A DNA stretch of 16,007 nucleotides from JBHICC01 sp046759385 (lineage in GTDB: Bacteria; Pseudomonadota; Gammaproteobacteria; Acidiferrobacterales; SPGG2). Location: the NCBI GenBank assembly GCA_046759385.1, contig JBHICC010000052.1:1-16007 (forward strand), read 5' to 3'. Of the stretch, positions 1 through 7,624 are shown piece after piece; positions within the stretch are counted from its first letter, which is position 1; each line of letters opens with the position of its first letter. A model generated the notes under the pieces. The model was not told the origin of the DNA and did not search any database. It saw only the letters and a list, made by a program, of their open reading frames with translations. Both the position numbers and the translations under genes were made by a program.

Positions 1-269
1 GGCAAGTGTGGCAACTGATTGGCGCTGAAACCGGTTTAATGGGCCTGGCGGCGGGACTGTTCGCGTTGCCGCTCGGTATCATCATGGCGCTCGCCCTGAT
101 TCTAGTGATTAATCTGCGTTCTTTCGGTTGGACTCTGCAAGTATTCATCGAGCCCGCCGTGTTACTGCAGGGCCTGTCGCTCGCGCTGATCGCGGCTTTG
201 TTAGCAGGGGTTTATCCCGCCTTACGGATGGCGCAGACCTCGCCGACGCTGGCATTGCGCGAGGAGTGA
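1..269 (+). CDS. FtsX-like ABC transporter permease, C-terminal fragment
   Basis: The open frame enters from the left edge and ends at TGA 267-269; the true start lies outside the window. About 88 residues are visible. They hold two strongly hydrophobic stretches (roughly residues 10-36 and 52-75 of the fragment) separated by a short polar loop, then the ending VYPALRMAQTSPTLALREE. That ending, a helix followed by YPA-x-R-x-A-x-x-x-P-x-x-AL-R-E, is typical of the last transmembrane helix and cytoplasmic tail of FtsX/MacB-type permeases. The family moves lipids, lipoproteins or peptides, or transmits mechanical signals, at the inner membrane with a separate ATPase. An AttH/CrtC-like gene at 5992, the usual neighbour of such permeases, suggests an att-type lipid-related transporter. 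The substrate cannot be read from this fragment. Confidence 0.8.
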   Translation, partial: QVWQLIGAETGLMGLAAGLFALPLGIIMALALILVINLRSFGWTLQVFIEPAVLLQGLSLALIAALLAGVYPALRMAQTSPTLALREE

Positions 270-367
270 CACGGTAGACGGTGTTGCACCGCGACCCAAG
301 CCGGGTGGCGGAGCGCAAGAAAGCGTAACAGGTGTAAGGCTGTTCAACGTGAGTGCTCGGCAATAAG

Positions 368-398
368 TTACCTACCTTAATTGTTTTGTCTCTATAAT
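368..398 (+). promoter_or_regulatory. Putative sigma-70 promoter for the first DUF4136 gene and RND cassette
   Basis: A perfect TATAAT lies at 393-398. The best upstream hexamer is TTACCT at 368-373, only a partial match to TTGACA and with a long 19-base spacer. Transcription would begin near 405, giving a very short leader that starts at the ribosome binding site. The -10 is convincing and the -35 is weak. The position, inside the 149-base gap after the permease stop, suits an independent start of transcription for the cassette. Confidence 0.5.
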
Positions 399-404
399 GG
401 TGCC

Positions 405-418
405 AGGAGGAAGGAGGG
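405..418 (+). promoter_or_regulatory. Strong Shine-Dalgarno sequence deciding the 419 start
   Basis: AGGAGG at 405-410 sits 8 bases before the ATG at 419 and is followed at once by a second purine run, AAGGAGGG (411-418), that abuts the start codon. This is the strongest ribosome binding site in the window and fixes the start of the first DUF4136 gene. Confidence 0.8.
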
Positions 419-994
419 ATGTCCCAGAACCGCATTGTATTGGCGCTTGTCATCGTCGCGCTCACGATGTGCTCTGCCAGGGTGCAAGTGAAGTCGGAGC
501 ACGATCCTGAGGCAAACTTCACCGATCTCAAGACCTACTCCTGGCTGCCGGGGACCAGGAAGGGCGGCGCGGTCGTCGGCGTCATCAGAAACGAATTCGC
601 CCATGCGACCGTACGCAGCGCGGTGGAAACACAATTTGCGCGCAAAGGATACGAGCTGAAATTTTCCGGTACGCCGGACTTTTACGTGCGTTACTATGCC
701 GCCTTACGCTCCCGATTGGTGGTGCAGACCAGCTATGCTCCAGCTGGCACGGGGCGGGACACCCTTACCGCGACCGCAGTTAGCCCGCCGCAACGGCATG
801 TGGCCGAGTTCAATGAGGGCACATTAGTGCTTGATGTGGTCAACCCGAAGACGAACAAACTCATGTGGCGCGGCACCGCTAAAACGAAAATCAACGTCGA
901 TGCGAGCGACAGGAAGCAAGAGTCGCGAATCAACAAAGCTGCGCGTCGTCTGCTCGAGCGTTTTCCACCGACACCGAGCGGTGGTTCTGGTTGA
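419..994 (+). CDS. DUF4136 domain-containing putative lipoprotein (copy 1)
   Basis: 191 residues. A hydrophobic N-terminus (about 5-17) leads to Cys18 in the context LTMC-S. The Met just before the Cys is unusual for a lipobox, so lipidation is plausible but not certain. Family hallmarks are visible: HDPEANFTDLKTYSWLPG near the N-terminus, PDFYVRYYAALRSRL in the middle, then GTLVLDVVNPKTNKLMWRG and a C-terminal helix ending in RFPP. DUF4136 proteins are small envelope proteins of unknown function, usually lipoproteins. The gene at 5393 is a clear paralogue with the same blocks in the same order, but this copy lacks its Gly/Tyr-rich centre. It lies 86 bases upstream of an RND adaptor gene on the same strand, so an envelope role linked to that pump is an inference from position only. 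Confidence 0.85.
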   Translation: MSQNRIVLALVIVALTMCSARVQVKSEHDPEANFTDLKTYSWLPGTRKGGAVVGVIRNEFAHATVRSAVETQFARKGYELKFSGTPDFYVRYYAALRSRLVVQTSYAPAGTGRDTLTATAVSPPQRHVAEFNEGTLVLDVVNPKTNKLMWRGTAKTKINVDASDRKQESRINKAARRLLERFPPTPSGGSG

Positions 995-1080
995 CAAAGG
1001 CGCAATTGATTGCCCTCGCCATGGAACATAATTGTATGAAGTTTCCGCGATACTTCTCTTGATACACGTAAGGAATCGTC

Positions 1081-2196
1081 ATGGTTGCCTTGTTGATACG
1101 TTCCCTGTTTTTACTGCCCTTGTTCAGTTTTTTCACGTTGACCGGATGCGGTGGTGATGTGCTGCAAGAAGAAGAACCCGTACGTCCCGTTCGGGCCATC
1201 AAGGTCGGTGACGTTGCAACCCTTGAGCGCTCCTTCCTTCCGGGCAAAGCGAGGGCGGCACAGGAAGTTGATCTGTCATTTCGCGTAGACGGTCCTTTGA
1301 TTACACGCCCCGTGAATGTCGGCGATGAGATCAAAACCGGCGCTGTCGTTGCGCGCATCGATCCACGCGATTACGAGGTCGAAGTGCGCAATGCCGAGGG
1401 TCAGCTGGATGAGGCCAAGGCCGCGTTGCAGCGCGCGCAAAGCGAGTACGAGCGTGAGCAGCGAATCTTCAAGCAAGATCCTGGCGCGACCAGTAAGACT
1501 GCCGTCGTGCGCAAACTCGAGCAGCGCGATCGGGCGAAGGCGGCGATAAAATCCTTGCAAGCAACCGTGGCCGCGGCCAAGGATCGCTTAACCTACACGT
1601 ACCTTAAAGCGCCGTTCGACGGCACCATCGTTACGACTTATGTGGAGAACTTCCAGAGTGTGCGGCCGAAGCAACCCGTTGTGCGCCTGCTCGACACGAA
1701 GCGCATCAAGTTCGATGTAGACATGCCGGAGCGCTATATCTCTTTGGTCCCGAGCGCTAAGAACCTAAAGGTTCAGTTCGATGCGTTCCCGGATCGGGAG
1801 GTGCCGGCGGAGCTATTCGAGATTGGCACTGAAGCCTCGCCGACGACCCGTACCTATAAGGTCACCCTCATCATGGATCAGCCCGAAGGCATCAAGATTC
1901 TGGCCGGCATGGCCGGTAAAGCGTACGGTGACGTGGACACGCCGAAAAAGGCGCACGGCGATATCGTCATTCCGGTTACCGCCGTGTTCTCGCCGGATAA
2001 GGGAACCACGAGCTATGTGTGGGTGATCGATGAGCAGCGCCACACCGTGAGTAGGCGCCAGGTCACGGCGCGGCGACTCACGGGCACCGGCGTTGTGGTC
2101 GAACAGGGCCTCCAAGCTGGCGAGTGGATTGCCACCGCCGGCGTGCATTTCCTGCAAGAAGGCCAGCGAGTGCGCCTGCTCCGGGAAGCAGGATAA
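1081..2196 (+). CDS. RND efflux periplasmic adaptor subunit (membrane fusion lipoprotein)
   Basis: 371 residues. The N-terminus is a lipoprotein signal with lipobox LTGC, giving Cys23 as the lipid anchor. The order of parts is that of AcrA/MexA-type adaptors: a first lipoyl half (about 65-100, with RVDGPLITRPVNVGDEIKTG), a Lys/Glu/Ala-rich coiled-coil hairpin (about 100-165), a second lipoyl half with the HlyD-family motif YLKAPFDGTI, then beta-barrel and membrane-proximal domains. The adaptor bridges the inner-membrane pump to an outer-membrane channel. AAGGAA five bases before ATG 1081 supports the start. The stop is followed after 3 bases by the pump start, so the two are surely cotranscribed. 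No outer-membrane factor gene is present nearby, so the complex probably borrows a TolC-type channel encoded elsewhere. Confidence 0.95.
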   Translation: MVALLIRSLFLLPLFSFFTLTGCGGDVLQEEEPVRPVRAIKVGDVATLERSFLPGKARAAQEVDLSFRVDGPLITRPVNVGDEIKTGAVVARIDPRDYEVEVRNAEGQLDEAKAALQRAQSEYEREQRIFKQDPGATSKTAVVRKLEQRDRAKAAIKSLQATVAAAKDRLTYTYLKAPFDGTIVTTYVENFQSVRPKQPVVRLLDTKRIKFDVDMPERYISLVPSAKNLKVQFDAFPDREVPAELFEIGTEASPTTRTYKVTLIMDQPEGIKILAGMAGKAYGDVDTPKKAHGDIVIPVTAVFSPDKGTTSYVWVIDEQRHTVSRRQVTARRLTGTGVVVEQGLQAGEWIATAGVHFLQEGQRVRLLREAG

Positions 2197-2199
2197 GCG

Positions 2200-5100
2200 A
2201 TGAGCCTGGCTGCGTTCGCCGTCGAAAAGAAAGCGCTCACTTTCTTTATCACCTTTGTCCTGTTTGTTGGTGGCGTTGCTGCCTTCAACGCGCTCGGTCA
2301 GCTCGAAGACCCTGAGTTCACCGTCAAAACGGCCGTCATTTCCACGACTTATCACGGTGCCAGTCCGACAGAGGTGGAGCTCGAAGTCTCGGATCGCATT
2401 GAGGTTGCTGTTCAGGAGCTACGGCAGCTCAAGTGGGTCGAGTCGGTCAATTGGCCTGGCGTGTCTCAGGTCAAGGTGGAGATCCTGCCTCAGTATTGGG
2501 ACGACGAGCTGCCGCAGGTCTGGGACGAGCTGCGCCGCAAGGTCCGTGATATGGAAGGTCAATTGCCACCCGGCGCCGGCAAACCGCTCGTGGTCGATGA
2601 CTACGGCGCCGTGTTCGGCTTCCAGCTCGCCGTCGTCGGCGATGGTTTCGACTACGCAGAGCTGGAGCGTTATGCCAAGGATTTGCGCAAGGAGTTGGTG
2701 TTGGTCAAAGGCGTGGCGCGAGTCGATCTCGTCGCGATCCAGGACAAGATCCTCTATCTCGACGTCTCCGAGACTCAGTTATCTCAATTAGGTCTTAGCG
2801 ACGAAAGTATCGAGCAAACTTTGCAGAACCAGAATATGGTGGTCGATGCAGGCGGCGTGGATTTACAAGAGCTGCGCTACCGTATCGCCCCTACCGGCCA
2901 ATTCAGCTCACCTGAAGACATCGCTAACCTCGCTATCCGACCGACCTTGTTCGACAGCCTGCAGCAGCGCAGCCGTGGTGACGGCAGGCTCGCTTCCTCC
3001 GAGCTGATCCGCATCGGTGATATCGGTGACGTGAGGCGCGGTTTCAGGGAACCGCCGAGCTATGTCATGCGCTACAACGGCTTTCCTGCGGTGGGACTCT
3101 CTATGACTCACGCCTTTGGCAGTAACATCGTCGAGGTCGGCCGTAATATCGATGCGCGCCTGGCTGAGTTAATACCCAATCTTCCCGTTGGCATCGAAGT
3201 ACGTCGCGTCAACTGGCAATCCGATGCGGTGTCGGACGCGATCGACAATTTTCTAGTCAGTTTCGCCGAAGCGGTTGGCATCGTACTGGTCGTGCTTGCT
3301 GTGTTCATGGGTTGGCGCATGGGCGTGATTATCGGCACGGCCCTGATCGCGACGGTACTCGGCACCTTCATTATCATGGCGCTGCTAGAAATTGACCTGC
3401 ACCGCATGTCGCTCGGCGCGCTCGTGATCTCCCTGGGCATGATGGTAGACAACGCTATCGTTGTCGCGGACGGCATGATGGTGCGCTTGCAAAAAGGGAT
3501 GGACCGCACACAGGCTGCTATCGAAGCGGGGTCACAGCCCTCCGTGCCGCTCATCGGCGCGACGGTCGTCGCTGTCATGGCGTTCTTCCCCATCTACGCG
3601 TCGCCGGAAAGCACCGGTGAGTACTGCAAGAGCTTGTTCGAGGTCGTGGCAATCGCCTTGCTCTTCAGTTGGGTTGTCTCGGTTACCTTGACGCCGCTGC
3701 AGTGTATTTACATGGTCCCCGATCCTAAGAGCGGGGAAAGCGATCCTTACGCGAGTGGTCTATTCCAGCGCTTTCGTCGCTTGTTGGAACGCGCAATCCG
3801 CCAGCGCTGGCTTACCCTGGGTTCAATGGCAGCCTTGCTCGTAGTCGCGATCGTCGGCTTCGGCGGTGTACGGCAGGTGTTCTTTCCGGCTTCGTCGATG
3901 GCGAAATTCATGGTCGATGTGTGGATGCCGCAAGGTACTCGTGTCGAGCGCGTCGCCGCCAATATATCGCGCATCGAGCAGAAGCTGATGGAAGACGAGC
4001 GCGTGGAAAGCGTCACCAGCTACATCGGTGGCGGCCCGCCACGCTTTTACTTACCGGTCACCCCAGAAGATCGCAATACGTCCTATGGCCACTTTATTGT
4101 CGCCGTGCGCGATTTTGGCGAGACCGAGGAGATTTTCAATGACATTAGCCCCTGGTTGAACGAGAACCTACCTGATGCGCTGGTGCCGCTGCGCAAGTTC
4201 AGCGTAGGCCCCGGCAAAACCTGGGAGTTCGAGTTGCGGTTGAGCGGACCGGCCGTGGCAGACCCTGACGTGCTTCGTGGTATCGCCGAGAAAGCGGTCG
4301 ACATCATAACTGCGAGCCCGGCGGCGACGTACGCGCGCCAGGACTGGCGTAACCGCGTGCAAAAGGTGGTGCCGATTTACAATCAAGAGCAAGGCCGCTG
4401 GGCGACGGTCACGCGCGAAGACCTGGCGGGCACCACGAAACGCGCCTTCGATGGGCGGCAGGTTGGCCTCTACCGCGAAGGTGACGACTTGATTCCGATC
4501 TTGCTACGTCATGTCGAAGACGAGCGCGAAAACGTCGGCGGCATCGAAGGGCTACAGATCAAGCCGGCGCTGACCACTGAGCCGGTGCCACTTGCGCAGG
4601 TGACGGAAGATGTCGTGGCCGAATGGGAGGACCCCGTAATCAACCGTCGCGATCGGCGCCGTACGGTCAAGATCCAGTCTAACCCAGCCCTAGGCTCCGT
4701 GTTGGCTGAGTTGCGCGACGATGTGGAAGACAAGCTTTTCGCCTTAGGGCTGCCGCCGGGCTACCGACTCGAATGGGGTGGCATTACTGAAGATGAACGC
4801 GATTCGCAAGCAGCGCTGATTCCCGGCATCATCCCGGCGGTCGCGATTGTGGTGACGATCCTGATCGCGCTTTTCAACGCCTATCGGCCGCCACTTGTGA
4901 TCCTTCTTACTATACCGCTCGCCATCATCGGTATCACCGCCGGATTGCTTGGCACGAACACCGCTTTCGGTTTCATGGCCTTGCTAGGTGCAATGAGCCT
5001 TGCTGGTATGATGATAAAGAACGCCATCGTGTTGCTCGATGAGGTAAACATCAATCTGGCCAACGGGCTCAGTCCTTATAAGTCTGTGCGTGAGGCGGCT

Positions 5101-5304
5101 GTGTCTCGCCTGCGCCCAGTGATGTTGGCCGCAGCGACCACGGTGCTGGGTGTCATCCCGCTGCTTCAAGATGTGTTTTGGGTCAGCATGGCCGTTACGA
5201 TTATGGCCGGCTTGACCTTCGGCACGGTCCTGACCATGGTGGTTGTGCCCGTGCTTTACGCTACGCTTTACCGGATCAAGGTTGAAGATTCAGCCAAAGC
5301 CTGA
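2200..5304 (+). CDS. RND efflux pump inner-membrane subunit (AcrB/HAE1-like)
   Basis: 1034 residues, the normal length for AcrB-type pumps. There is an N-terminal helix (about 12-30), a large periplasmic porter region, a block of transmembrane helices from about 345 to 500, a second helix near 535-555, a second periplasmic region, and a final block from about 870. The proton-relay residues can be located. In TM4, LGMMVDNAIVVADG carries Asp417 followed by Asn418 where AcrB has two Asp, a frequent variant in the family. In TM10, MMIKNAIVLLDE carries Lys940. The pump works as a trimer driven by protons and exports drugs, detergents or other amphiphiles to the adaptor encoded just upstream. Substrate range cannot be read from sequence. 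A DUF4136 gene follows after 88 bases. Confidence 0.95.
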   Translation: MSLAAFAVEKKALTFFITFVLFVGGVAAFNALGQLEDPEFTVKTAVISTTYHGASPTEVELEVSDRIEVAVQELRQLKWVESVNWPGVSQVKVEILPQYWDDELPQVWDELRRKVRDMEGQLPPGAGKPLVVDDYGAVFGFQLAVVGDGFDYAELERYAKDLRKELVLVKGVARVDLVAIQDKILYLDVSETQLSQLGLSDESIEQTLQNQNMVVDAGGVDLQELRYRIAPTGQFSSPEDIANLAIRPTLFDSLQQRSRGDGRLASSELIRIGDIGDVRRGFREPPSYVMRYNGFPAVGLSMTHAFGSNIVEVGRNIDARLAELIPNLPVGIEVRRVNWQSDAVSDAIDNFLVSFAEAVGIVLVVLAVFMGWRMGVIIGTALIATVLGTFIIMALLEIDLHRMSLGALVISLGMMVDNAIVVADGMMVRLQKGMDRTQAAIEAGSQPSVPLIGATVVAVMAFFPIYASPESTGEYCKSLFEVVAIALLFSWVVSVTLTPLQCIYMVPDPKSGESDPYASGLFQRFRRLLERAIRQRWLTLGSMAALLVVAIVGFGGVRQVFFPASSMAKFMVDVWMPQGTRVERVAANISRIEQKLMEDERVESVTSYIGGGPPRFYLPVTPEDRNTSYGHFIVAVRDFGETEEIFNDISPWLNENLPDALVPLRKFSVGPGKTWEFELRLSGPAVADPDVLRGIAEKAVDIITASPAATYARQDWRNRVQKVVPIYNQEQGRWATVTREDLAGTTKRAFDGRQVGLYREGDDLIPILLRHVEDERENVGGIEGLQIKPALTTEPVPLAQVTEDVVAEWEDPVINRRDRRRTVKIQSNPALGSVLAELRDDVEDKLFALGLPPGYRLEWGGITEDERDSQAALIPGIIPAVAIVVTILIALFNAYRPPLVILLTIPLAIIGITAGLLGTNTAFGFMALLGAMSLAGMMIKNAIVLLDEVNINLANGLSPYKSVREAAVSRLRPVMLAAATTVLGVIPLLQDVFWVSMAVTIMAGLTFGTVLTMVVVPVLYATLYRIKVEDSAKA

Positions 5305-5392
5305 TCGCAAGAATCCTTCACGCTCTCCGAACGACGATGTGTGGAATGGAGTAGAATAGTTCTGTCGTACTACCGTTGGGAATCCACGATCC

Positions 5393-5965
5393 GTGTCTGT
5401 GGCTACTCGATTCTTTTTGGTGTTACTAGCAGGCTTTTTTGCTGGTTGTTCATCGATGCAGGTCACGTCGGACTATGATCCGGCCGCGGATTTTGCCGAT
5501 CTGACAACTTACGATTGGATGCCCGGTCCGCAAAAAGCGACCGGCGACCCGCGACTGGACAATCCACTTCTCGAAGGACGCATCAAGACTGCAGTGGACA
5601 AGCAGCTCGCCGCCCAGGGATTCGTCAAGCGCTCAAGTGCTGCCGATTTCTATATCGGCTACCACCTGGCACTGGAGAAAAGGCTAGCGGTGTCGACTAT
5701 GAACAGTTACTACGGTTATCGGGCCGGCTGGGGTTGGAATTATGGGGCTGGTACCGGCGTGCTCGGTCCTGAAAGCTATACCTATGAATACGAACAGGGA
5801 TCGTTGATTCTGGATATCGTCAAGCCAGACACGCGTAAATTAATCTGGCGTGGATCGGCGCAGGCTGAAGTCAACGAAACCGCCAGCTCTGATAAGAAAC
5901 AAAAACAAATCGACGAAGCAGTACGAAAAATGCTGGCGCATTTCCCACCGAAATCTCGAAACTAG
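5393..5965 (+). CDS. DUF4136 domain-containing lipoprotein (copy 2)
   Basis: 190 residues from a GTG start; a second in-frame GTG at 5399 is also possible, and neither has a strong Shine-Dalgarno sequence. The N-terminus is a good lipoprotein signal with FAGC, lipid anchor at about Cys19. The domain carries DYDPAADFADLTTYDWMPG, ADFYIGYHLALEKRL, a Gly/Tyr/Trp-rich centre (YYGYRAGWGWNYGAGTG), GSLILDIVKPDTRKLIWRG and a C-terminal HFPP. These blocks line up with the gene at 419, so the two are paralogues on either side of the RND pair. The Gly-rich centre is the ordinary form of the family, which makes this copy the more canonical one. Function is unknown; an outer-membrane or periplasmic location is likely from the lipobox. 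Confidence 0.9.
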   Translation: MSVATRFFLVLLAGFFAGCSSMQVTSDYDPAADFADLTTYDWMPGPQKATGDPRLDNPLLEGRIKTAVDKQLAAQGFVKRSSAADFYIGYHLALEKRLAVSTMNSYYGYRAGWGWNYGAGTGVLGPESYTYEYEQGSLILDIVKPDTRKLIWRGSAQAEVNETASSDKKQKQIDEAVRKMLAHFPPKSRN

Positions 5966-5991
5966 GATTACATGTTGACGGCGCGTGAGCT

Positions 5992-7155
5992 ATGCGTGGG
6001 TTAACATGGTTTGTCGTTCCACTTGGAGCCGCTGGCGCGTTAGCAGCATACTGGTTCTTTGCCAATCCGGCAGTCGAAAACGAGCGAGCTGCGGGCGTAT
6101 CGGTGGCCGACGCGCTCGGGAACGGCGACACAACGGGGTTCGCGCGCGCCTATGCGCCGAGGCCATTCGTTTTTCCGCAAGACCACGGCCCTCATCCCGA
6201 GTACAAACACGAATGGTGGTACTTCACGGGCAACCTAGAAAGCCAGGAAGGTCGCCGCTTCGGTTTTCAGCTCACTATCTTTCGCATCGCGCTAACGCCC
6301 AAAGCGCCGAAGCGCGCCTCGGACTGGGGCACCAACCAGGTCTACATGGCTCATTTTGCGCTTTCCGACATGCAGGCCCAGCAGTTCCATTACTTTGAGC
6401 GGTTCAGTCGTGGTGCAGCGGGTTTGGCCGGTGCATCGAGCACACCTTTTCGTATATGGGTGGGAGACTGGTTTGTCGAGAAAACCAACGGCGTTGGCCT
6501 CGCTTTGCGGCTGTATGCCAAAGAGCGCGACGTCGCAGTTGACCTACGCCTGCAAAGCAAAAAACCGATCGTGCCCCAGGGAGAGAATGGACTAAGCCGC
6601 AAGAGCGCGGCCGCTGGCAACGCATCATACTATTACTCCGCTAGCCGCTTGAGTACGCAAGGTGTGATCAGCATCAACGGACAGCGCATCAACGCGCGCG
6701 GCTTGAGTTGGCTCGATCGCGAATGGTCGACCTCGGCGCTCGAGGAGGGTCAGGTCGGGTGGGATTGGTTTGCGTTGCAGCTTAGCGATGGGCGCGACAT
6801 CATGTTCTACCGACTACGTCGGCAAGACGGCAGCGCGGATCCTTTTAGCAGCGGCAGCTTGATCGACGTGGACGGATCAAAGCAGACGCTTTCCTTGCGA
6901 GAGCTCGAGGTCAAAGTAAGTGACTATTGGCAAAGCCCACAGACCTTAGCGCGCTACCCATCTGGCTGGCATCTACGCATCCCGCAACAACAATTGGACA
7001 TTGACGTCACACCGCTGTTCGTTAACCAAGAGTTAAATCTCTCTGTGCGCTATTGGGAAGGCGCCGTCAAGGTGATGGGTACGAGCGCCGGCGTGCCCAT
7101 TAAAGGGCTTGGCTATGTCGAGCTCACCGGCTATGGGTCATCGAACGCTGACTGA
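5992..7155 (+). CDS. CrtC/AttH-type lipocalin-like protein (DUF2006)
   Basis: 387 residues. A single hydrophobic N-terminal segment (about 4-24) looks like an uncleaved anchor or signal peptide. The diagnostic HEWWYFTGNL starts at His73, preceded by DHGPHPEY, and the second domain shows GLSWLDREWS (Trp240-Trp245) and VGWDWFALQLSDGRDIMFYRLR. These are the marks of the hydroxyneurosporene synthase (CrtC)/AttH family, which has a two-domain calycin fold. Plant-type carotenoid genes are absent here and most members next to ABC permeases are not carotenoid enzymes, so carotenoid hydration should not be assumed; binding or modifying a lipid is more likely. ATG 5992 is the first possible start because an in-frame TGA lies at 5986-5988. 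The matching permease may be the one at the left edge, with the RND/DUF4136 block between them. Confidence 0.9.
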   Translation: MRGLTWFVVPLGAAGALAAYWFFANPAVENERAAGVSVADALGNGDTTGFARAYAPRPFVFPQDHGPHPEYKHEWWYFTGNLESQEGRRFGFQLTIFRIALTPKAPKRASDWGTNQVYMAHFALSDMQAQQFHYFERFSRGAAGLAGASSTPFRIWVGDWFVEKTNGVGLALRLYAKERDVAVDLRLQSKKPIVPQGENGLSRKSAAAGNASYYYSASRLSTQGVISINGQRINARGLSWLDREWSTSALEEGQVGWDWFALQLSDGRDIMFYRLRRQDGSADPFSSGSLIDVDGSKQTLSLRELEVKVSDYWQSPQTLARYPSGWHLRIPQQQLDIDVTPLFVNQELNLSVRYWEGAVKVMGTSAGVPIKGLGYVELTGYGSSNAD

Positions 7156-7243
7156 GGTCGATCAAGCACCCGCATCTACCGAGTGGGCCGTGAAAGCGAA
7201 CTGAAACCTATTAATAGATGAAAATCACGCACGACGGTTTATT

Positions 7244-7264
7244 GGCCGCAGTGCGTATGCGGCC
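7244..7264 (+). other. GC-rich stem-loop before the truncated protease gene
   Basis: GGCCGCA (7244-7250) and TGCGGCC (7258-7264) form a perfect 7-base-pair stem with a 7-base loop. It ends 3 bases before the Shine-Dalgarno run GGGAGGA (7268-7274) of the ATG at 7280. There is no T-run after it, so it is not a standard terminator; it could shape translation or be a remnant. Confidence 0.4.
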
Positions 7265-7279
7265 TTCGGGAGGAAAATC

Positions 7280-7510
7280 ATGAAGCGATCTGTGATTAAG
7301 CTGCTTATCGGGTTACTGGTCGCTTGGCCGTGGGCGGGGCTGCAAGCAAGCCCTTTGGGGGACACGTTCAAGAAGGTCAGGGGTTCAGTCGTCGTAATCC
7401 TCACTGAAGAGAAGATCGTTGAACCGGATAGCGACGAAAGGAAGCGTGTCAGCGTGAAGGGCTTGGGCTCGGGCGTGGTCATTTCGCCCGACGGCCAACG
7501 GGCAGCGTAG
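7280..7510 (+). pseudogene. Truncated HtrA/Deg-type trypsin-like serine protease, N-terminal remnant
   Basis: 76 residues with a good ribosome binding site. The N-terminus is a signal peptide (about 1-23, ending LQAS). Then follow DTFKKVRGSVVVILTEEK and GLGSGVVISPDG, matching the start of HtrA/Deg proteases, where the next residues should be a short strand and TAAHV with the catalytic His. Here the frame reads QRAA and stops. Neither of the other two forward frames after 7495 restores TAAHV or later protease motifs, so this is not a simple frameshift; the catalytic His, Asp and Ser and any PDZ domain are gone. A deletion or rearrangement about 7491-7510 is likely. The reading frame up to the break is clean, which suggests recent loss. 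A short secreted product could still be made, but it would have no protease activity. Confidence 0.7.
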
Positions 7511-7511
7511 A

Positions 7512-7562
7512 ATTAAGCGTATTAAGCGAAGCGTCGTTGTGTCGTTATGTTGTGTCGTTATG
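7512..7562 (+). repeat. Short direct repeats just after the protease break
   Basis: ATTAAGCG occurs at 7512-7519 and 7521-7528, and a 13-base unit TTGTGTCGTTATG occurs twice in perfect tandem at 7537-7549 and 7550-7562. The stretch is T-rich compared with its neighbours and begins within two bases of the premature stop. Such repeats fit slippage or a deletion scar. Confidence 0.75.
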
Positions 7563-7624
7563 AGATTTACAGTTTCCTCGTTGTGGTTTCTTGTCATTGC
7601 TTCTAGCTGGCTTCACGACCTGAT

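Noticed and set aside
279..291. CGGTG/CACCG stem with a 3-base loop after the permease stop, as a terminator
   Set aside because: Only five base pairs and no T-run follows; too weak to call.
145..531. 128-codon open frame on the - strand over the permease end and first DUF4136 start
   Set aside because: Arg/Ser-rich translation with no domain, overlapping two recognisable genes and a good promoter on the + strand.
991..996. Perfect TTGACA -35 at the end of the first DUF4136 gene
   Set aside because: No -10-like hexamer lies 16-18 bases downstream (CCTCGC at the 17-base position), so it is not a supported promoter for the RND adaptor.
3108..3593. 161-codon open frame on the - strand inside the RND pump gene
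   Set aside because: It is antisense to a well-conserved transmembrane region, has low-complexity Thr/Ser/Ile/Met-rich content and no recognisable domain; it is a by-product of codon use.
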